DNA of 64,000 bases from DASPKT01 sp035626475 (GTDB lineage Bacteria; Pseudomonadota; Alphaproteobacteria; Azospirillales; Azospirillaceae), in contig DASPNP010000014.1 in the NCBI GenBank assembly GCA_035626475.1, positions 1 through 64,000 of the forward strand, read 5' to 3'. A model generated the notes under the pieces. It saw only the letters and a list, made by a program, of their open reading frames with translations. It was not told the origin of the DNA and made no database searches. The position numbers were made by a program, and so were the translations under genes. Numbering within the stretch: the first letter of the stretch is position 1; every line of letters begins with the position of its first letter. Below are positions 60,575 to 64,000 of the stretch, piece after piece.

Positions 60575-62830
60575 TCAGGCGGCCGCCGGCACCAGGCGGG
60601 TGACCAGGCCGGCCACGAGGCTCTCGGTATCGGTGTCCAGGCGGAACTGGACGCGGGTCTGGCCGCCCTCGTGGCTGATGACGCGGCCCTGGATGGTGAC
60701 GCCCAGCGCCTCGACCGTCACCTCTGCCCCGTCGGGCGCGTCGGCCCCGCCCTGCAGCGCGCAGCCGCCCAGGCCCAGGTCCGACATGGAGAGGCTGAAG
60801 CGCTCGCTGGCGCCGCGCCGGCCCATGACCGTCAGCACCACCGGGCAGGTCACGGCGTAGCGCTCGAAATGGCGGCGGTCGCCGGCCTTGCCCATGGAGG
60901 CCAGGAACTCCTCGACCTCGCCGCGCAGCCGCTCCGACTGCTGCGCCAGCTCGCCGGCGGCGGCCAGCAGCTGGGTCGAGGCGACCTTGGTGAACTCGGC
61001 GCTCTCATGCACCTGGTCCAGCGTGCTGGCGACCCGCTCGGTGCGCTCGGCGGCCTCGTGGACGTTGCGGGCGATCTCGCCGGTGGCGGCTCCCTGCTCC
61101 GTCACGGCCGAGGCGATGGCGCCGGAGTTGCTGTCGATCTCCTGGATGGTGCGGGCGATGGTGCCGATCATGTCGATGGCGTGGTCGGCGGCCGCGCGCA
61201 CGGCATTGACCTTGGCCTGGATGTCCTCGGTCGCCTTGGCGGTCTGGTTGGCGAGGCTCTTCACCTCGTTGGCGACGACGGCGAAGCCCTTGCCCGCCTC
61301 GCCGGCGCGGGCGGCCTCGATCGTCGCGTTCAGCGCCAGCAGGTTGGTCTGCGCCGCGATCTCCTGGATGAACTGAACGACATGGCTGACGTCGCCGACC
61401 ACATGGGCCAGCTCGTCGACCACGCCCTTGGTCTTCTCGGCCTCCTCCACCGCCTGCCGGGTGGTGACGGCGGTGCGCTCCACCTGGGTGGCGATCTCCG
61501 AACTGGCGGAGGTCAGCTGCTCCGACGCGGACGCCACCGTCTGGGCGTTCTGGGTGGCGAGATGGGCGGTCTCCGACGCGGTGCGGGAGCGCTCGGCAGT
61601 CTGGTCGGCCTGTCCGGACAGCCCGCCGGCGGTGGCCTCCAGCTCCGTGGCGGCGGCGGCGACCGAGCGCAGCTGGCCGCTGACCGCCATCTTGAAGTCG
61701 CGGGCCAGCGCCTCCAGCGCCTCCTGCCGGCGCTGGCGCGCCTCGTTCTCGCGCTGCTGGAAGGCCTCCAGCTCGCGGTTGCGCAAGGCGTTCACCTTGA
61801 AGACGGCCATCGCCTTGGCCATGGCGCCGATCTCGTCGGCCCGGTCGTCATGCTCGACCGCCACCTCCAGATCGCCCTGCGCCAGCCGGCCCATGGCGCC
61901 GGTCAGGCGGCCCAGCGGCCCCAGCACCTCGCGCAGCACCGCCACTACCACCGCGGCGGCGGCGACGGCGAACAGCACCAGCGTGATCAGCAGGGTGCGC
62001 AGCTGGTCCCATCGGAAGCCGGAGATGCGGTTGTCCAGCAGCCGCGACAGCTCTGCCGAGGAGACGGCGTAGAAGGCCTCGACGTCCCGGAGCAGGGCGC
62101 CGGTGTCGGCGTCGGCCAGCGCCTCCTTCTCCGACTTGGCGGCGAAGGCGGAAGCGGTGGCCTGGGCCTTGGCGAAGGACGCGTCGAGATTGGCCTTCAG
62201 GCTGCCGTCGGCATTGCCGCTGTAGCCCGAGGCGACCGAGGCGGCGATGCCGTCGATCACCGTCTTCAGCCCGCCCAGCGAGACATAGAGGTCGACCTTC
62301 TCCTCCGGGTCCACCTTGCCGTCGGCGTAGAGGCGCTTTGACAGGTCGTGCATGCCGGTCGTGCGGTCGATCAGGTCCGGCAGCTTCAGCAGGACCAGAT
62401 CCATGACGTAGTAGCTGTCGAGGTCCGGATCGAGGATCAGGTTCGACTTGTCGCCCACCCGGCCCACCAGCGCCCGCAGCGCCTCCCGCGCCTTGGCGTC
62501 GCCGCCGTCGCCGGCGCGCTTCAGCGCGGCCGTCAGGGTGGCGACATGGGTGGTGCTCTCCATCCCCTCGCCGTGGGCGGCCTCCAGCCGCGCCACCTGG
62601 TCCGCCGCCTTGGCCCCGTCGAGCCGGGTGCCGGCCACGCCGCCCCGCGCCATCTCGAACTGCAGCGCCGTCAGCCCCTTCAGATAGGCCGTACCCGCCT
62701 CCTCTTTGCGGGCGAAGTCGATCGCCACGTTCTGCGAGGCGATCAGCGCCACCAGCAGGTAGCCGACCGGAAAGAGGAAGAGCAGGGACGCCAGCCCCAG
62801 CTTGTAGGTGATGCCGAGGTCGCGGAGCAT
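60575..62830 (-). CDS. Methyl-accepting chemotaxis protein with a PilZ domain
   Basis: A 751-residue chemoreceptor. TM1 (about 10-32) and TM2 (about 280-303) enclose a large helical periplasmic region, followed by HAMP (about 305-357), the MA signalling hairpin (IAAQTNLLALNATIEAARAG) and a C-terminal PilZ domain (about 655-748) with the RxxxR motif RHFER. The second PilZ motif reads DLGLGG, where DxSxxG would have Ser; so c-di-GMP affinity may be altered. Such fusions let c-di-GMP tune chemotaxis. Gene ends 24 nt after the T run of the plus terminator. Confidence 0.94.
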   Translation of the reverse strand: MLRDLGITYKLGLASLLFLFPVGYLLVALIASQNVAIDFARKEEAGTAYLKGLTALQFEMARGGVAGTRLDGAKAADQVARLEAAHGEGMESTTHVATLTAALKRAGDGGDAKAREALRALVGRVGDKSNLILDPDLDSYYVMDLVLLKLPDLIDRTTGMHDLSKRLYADGKVDPEEKVDLYVSLGGLKTVIDGIAASVASGYSGNADGSLKANLDASFAKAQATASAFAAKSEKEALADADTGALLRDVEAFYAVSSAELSRLLDNRISGFRWDQLRTLLITLVLFAVAAAAVVVAVLREVLGPLGRLTGAMGRLAQGDLEVAVEHDDRADEIGAMAKAMAVFKVNALRNRELEAFQQRENEARQRRQEALEALARDFKMAVSGQLRSVAAAATELEATAGGLSGQADQTAERSRTASETAHLATQNAQTVASASEQLTSASSEIATQVERTAVTTRQAVEEAEKTKGVVDELAHVVGDVSHVVQFIQEIAAQTNLLALNATIEAARAGEAGKGFAVVANEVKSLANQTAKATEDIQAKVNAVRAAADHAIDMIGTIARTIQEIDSNSGAIASAVTEQGAATGEIARNVHEAAERTERVASTLDQVHESAEFTKVASTQLLAAAGELAQQSERLRGEVEEFLASMGKAGDRRHFERYAVTCPVVLTVMGRRGASERFSLSMSDLGLGGCALQGGADAPDGAEVTVEALGVTIQGRVISHEGGQTRVQFRLDTDTESLVAGLVTRLVPAAA

Positions 62831-63080
62831 GGGCGTCCTGTCTCCAGGGTGGAAAGGATCTTTGTCTCGTTAGTAGTAGACGATCCCTTTAGTTGCCGCC
62901 CGTGACAAGAGCCTTGTTGCGCTTCCCTTCGGTTGCGAAGAGGAGGAAACAGGCTTTCAAGGCCCTGTTGGAGCCTGGCCTATCCTTCCGTATGGGCAGC
63001 CGCCGACGCGCCGCCGCCTTGAGCGCCGAATATTAGAGGAATTCAATGGATTTCGGCGGGCGGGGCCCGGCCGGAGCGCC
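62831..63080. other. Intergenic region upstream of the chemoreceptor gene
   Basis: About 250 bases, in part AT-richer (62866-62900), carrying the chemoreceptor promoter. A very short 12-codon plus-strand frame at about 63044 has a GAGGAA site but no other support. No gene is called. Confidence 0.45.
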
Positions 63081-63557
63081 TTAGAGGCGGCGCAGCCTGT
63101 CCAGCTGGTCCGGGCTGAGCGAGGTCAGGATGCCGATGCGGGTCTTCAGGTCGGCATAGGCGGCCCGCAGGGCGCGGCGGCGCTCCTCGGCCGAGGAGGG
63201 GGCGGTGGGATCGTCCAGGCGCCAGTTCGCCGTCACCCGGCCGCACCGCCAATCGGCGGCGGCCCAGTCGGCCGTTGCCATGTCCTCCTCCGCCTCCTCG
63301 CAGACGGTGAAGACCAGGTCGGGGGCCTCGCGGTCGGCGACGTCCCGCCAGGATTTCGGCGTCAGCGCGCGGGTGTCGATCCCTTCCTCGCCCAGCAGCT
63401 CCAGCGCCTCGGGCTGCACCCGGTCGGCCGGCGCCCGGCCGGCGCTGAGGCCCCGGAAGCGGCCCCGGCCCTGATGATTCAGCAGCGCCTCCGCAAGGAT
63501 GCTGCGGCAGCTATTGTGGGTGCAGACGAAGAGGACCGTGAGCGGACGCGGGTCCAT
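63081..63557 (-). CDS. ArsC-like low-molecular-weight phosphatase-fold protein
   Basis: A 158-residue protein with the P-loop CTHNSCRS (Cys12, CX5R) and the phosphatase/arsenate reductase fold. Cys86 (FTVCEEAEED) is where pI258-type arsenate reductases keep Cys82, but the partner at six residues later is not Cys (a methionine); the next is Cys105. So a classical thioredoxin-coupled arsenate reductase mechanism is incomplete; it may use another cysteine or be a phosphatase. Start at 63557 matches the family. No arsenic operon lies beside it. Confidence 0.82.
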   Translation of the reverse strand: MDPRPLTVLFVCTHNSCRSILAEALLNHQGRGRFRGLSAGRAPADRVQPEALELLGEEGIDTRALTPKSWRDVADREAPDLVFTVCEEAEEDMATADWAAADWRCGRVTANWRLDDPTAPSSAEERRRALRAAYADLKTRIGILTSLSPDQLDRLRRL

Positions 63558-63716
63558 GGGTTCTGCTCGCGCTGGGGAAGCCCGCAGGACTTTATGACAA
63601 ATCTGGGATACGTCAACCGGTCTATGTCGACCCGGGGGGAACGAGTCGCTCCGGGAACTCAATCGGGCCATCGCCGATTGAAGGCAGGACCTTGTTCTTC
63701 CCGTGAGGCCCGATCC

Positions 63717-64000
63717 ATGAAAAGGCTTACCGCTCCCCTCGGCGCCGCCGGCCTGCTGGCCGCGGCCCTCACCGCCCTCCCGGCCGTCGCCCAGGACCGT
63801 TCGGTCGATTGGGCGCGCCAGCAGCAGAACAGCCGCGACCAGGACTGGTCGTCGCAGGACCGCCAGTCGCGCACCGGCGGCGACTGGAGCCGCGAGGCCG
63901 AGCGGCGCGCCTCCGAGCGCGGCGGCACCGGCTATGGCGACGAGCGCTATGACGACCGCGGCGCCAGCACCCGCGGTACCACCGGCACGGCGAGCGCCGC
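63717..64000 (+). CDS. Secreted hydrophilic protein, truncated by the window end
   Basis: The open frame from 63717 continues past 64000. A signal peptide (LTAPLGAAGLLAAALTALPAVAQ) is followed by a Gln/Arg/Asp/Ser-rich, low-complexity mature part (DRSVDWARQQQNSRDQDWSS) with repeated SxDW/SREAERRASERGG elements. No family recognised. At least 94 residues are visible. Confidence 0.7.
   Translation, partial: MKRLTAPLGAAGLLAAALTALPAVAQDRSVDWARQQQNSRDQDWSSQDRQSRTGGDWSREAERRASERGGTGYGDERYDDRGASTRGTTGTASA

Overview
The window is about 64 kb of very GC-rich, gene-dense chromosome. Its gene families (HWE/HisKA_2 kinases, TRAP transporters, an alphaproteobacterial-type SOS box, an MCP with a PilZ tail, MipA/OmpV, PiuC beside a TonB receptor) point to an alphaproteobacterium, most likely of the Rhodospirillales/Azospirillaceae type. 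Species cannot be fixed from the sequence. There is no CRISPR array, rRNA, transposase or recognisable prophage. The accessory character comes from intergenic nested palindromes and a decayed patch beside the initiator tRNA gene.

Layout. 1-0.98 kb: initiator tRNA and terminator, then gene remnants (a frameshifted type I secretion transporter fragment and a probable DUF4166 fragment). 1-11.3 kb: signalling block with a LuxR-type regulator, a double-kinase hybrid with an overlapping response regulator, a BarA-like hybrid kinase translationally coupled to a PhnD-like lipoprotein, and an orphan solute-binding protein. 11.4-18.3 kb: phospholipase D, a PhyH-like dioxygenase, another orphan binding protein, small proteins, TerC and MipA. 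18.5-24.8 kb: an RTX repeat protein behind an AT-rich promoter island, a complete TRAP transporter (P-Q-M) and a divergent Cache-type HisKA_2 kinase. 25-27.8 kb: a two-gene DNA repair operon (DUF4130-UdgX fusion plus radical SAM protein) behind a GTTC-N7-GTTC LexA box. 28-35 kb: two TPR proteins, a NaChBac-like channel, a carotenoid oxygenase with a DUF2141 partner, and a membrane LytTR regulator. 35-43 kb: a propeller-GGDEF protein, a PadR/membrane protein unit, an S24-like regulator, IPP isomerase, an Rrf2 regulator and an esterase. 43-49.4 kb: tiny genes, a PiuC/TonB-receptor iron locus, and a HEPN-like two-gene unit. 49.5-64 kb: BNR protein plus TlpA thioredoxin, S9 peptidase, a second TonB-receptor/PepSY locus, an MscS channel with a cyclic-nucleotide domain, a quinone reductase, a Mut7-C protein, a PilZ-tailed chemoreceptor, an ArsC-like phosphatase-fold protein and a truncated secreted protein.

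How it works together. Two iron loci (44.1-48.0 kb and 53.6-56.9 kb) share a 15-bp dyad of the form TGCGA-N5-TCGCA upstream of the receptor or divergent gene, so co-regulation by a Fur-type repressor is likely. The UdgX/radical SAM operon looks SOS-induced. Much of the block is sensory: six kinases or cyclases or receptors in 64 kb. Many adjacent genes overlap by ATGA or share coupled starts, which supports the operons proposed.

The best candidates for unusual biology are the SOS-controlled UdgX/radical SAM pair, the nested palindromic repeat family whose inner element is inverted in one copy and which supplies the C-terminus of a PepSY protein, the HEPN-like two-gene unit at 48.3-49.4 kb, and the Cys/His-rich 22-residue ORF with its upstream operator-like dyad at 43.1-43.4 kb.
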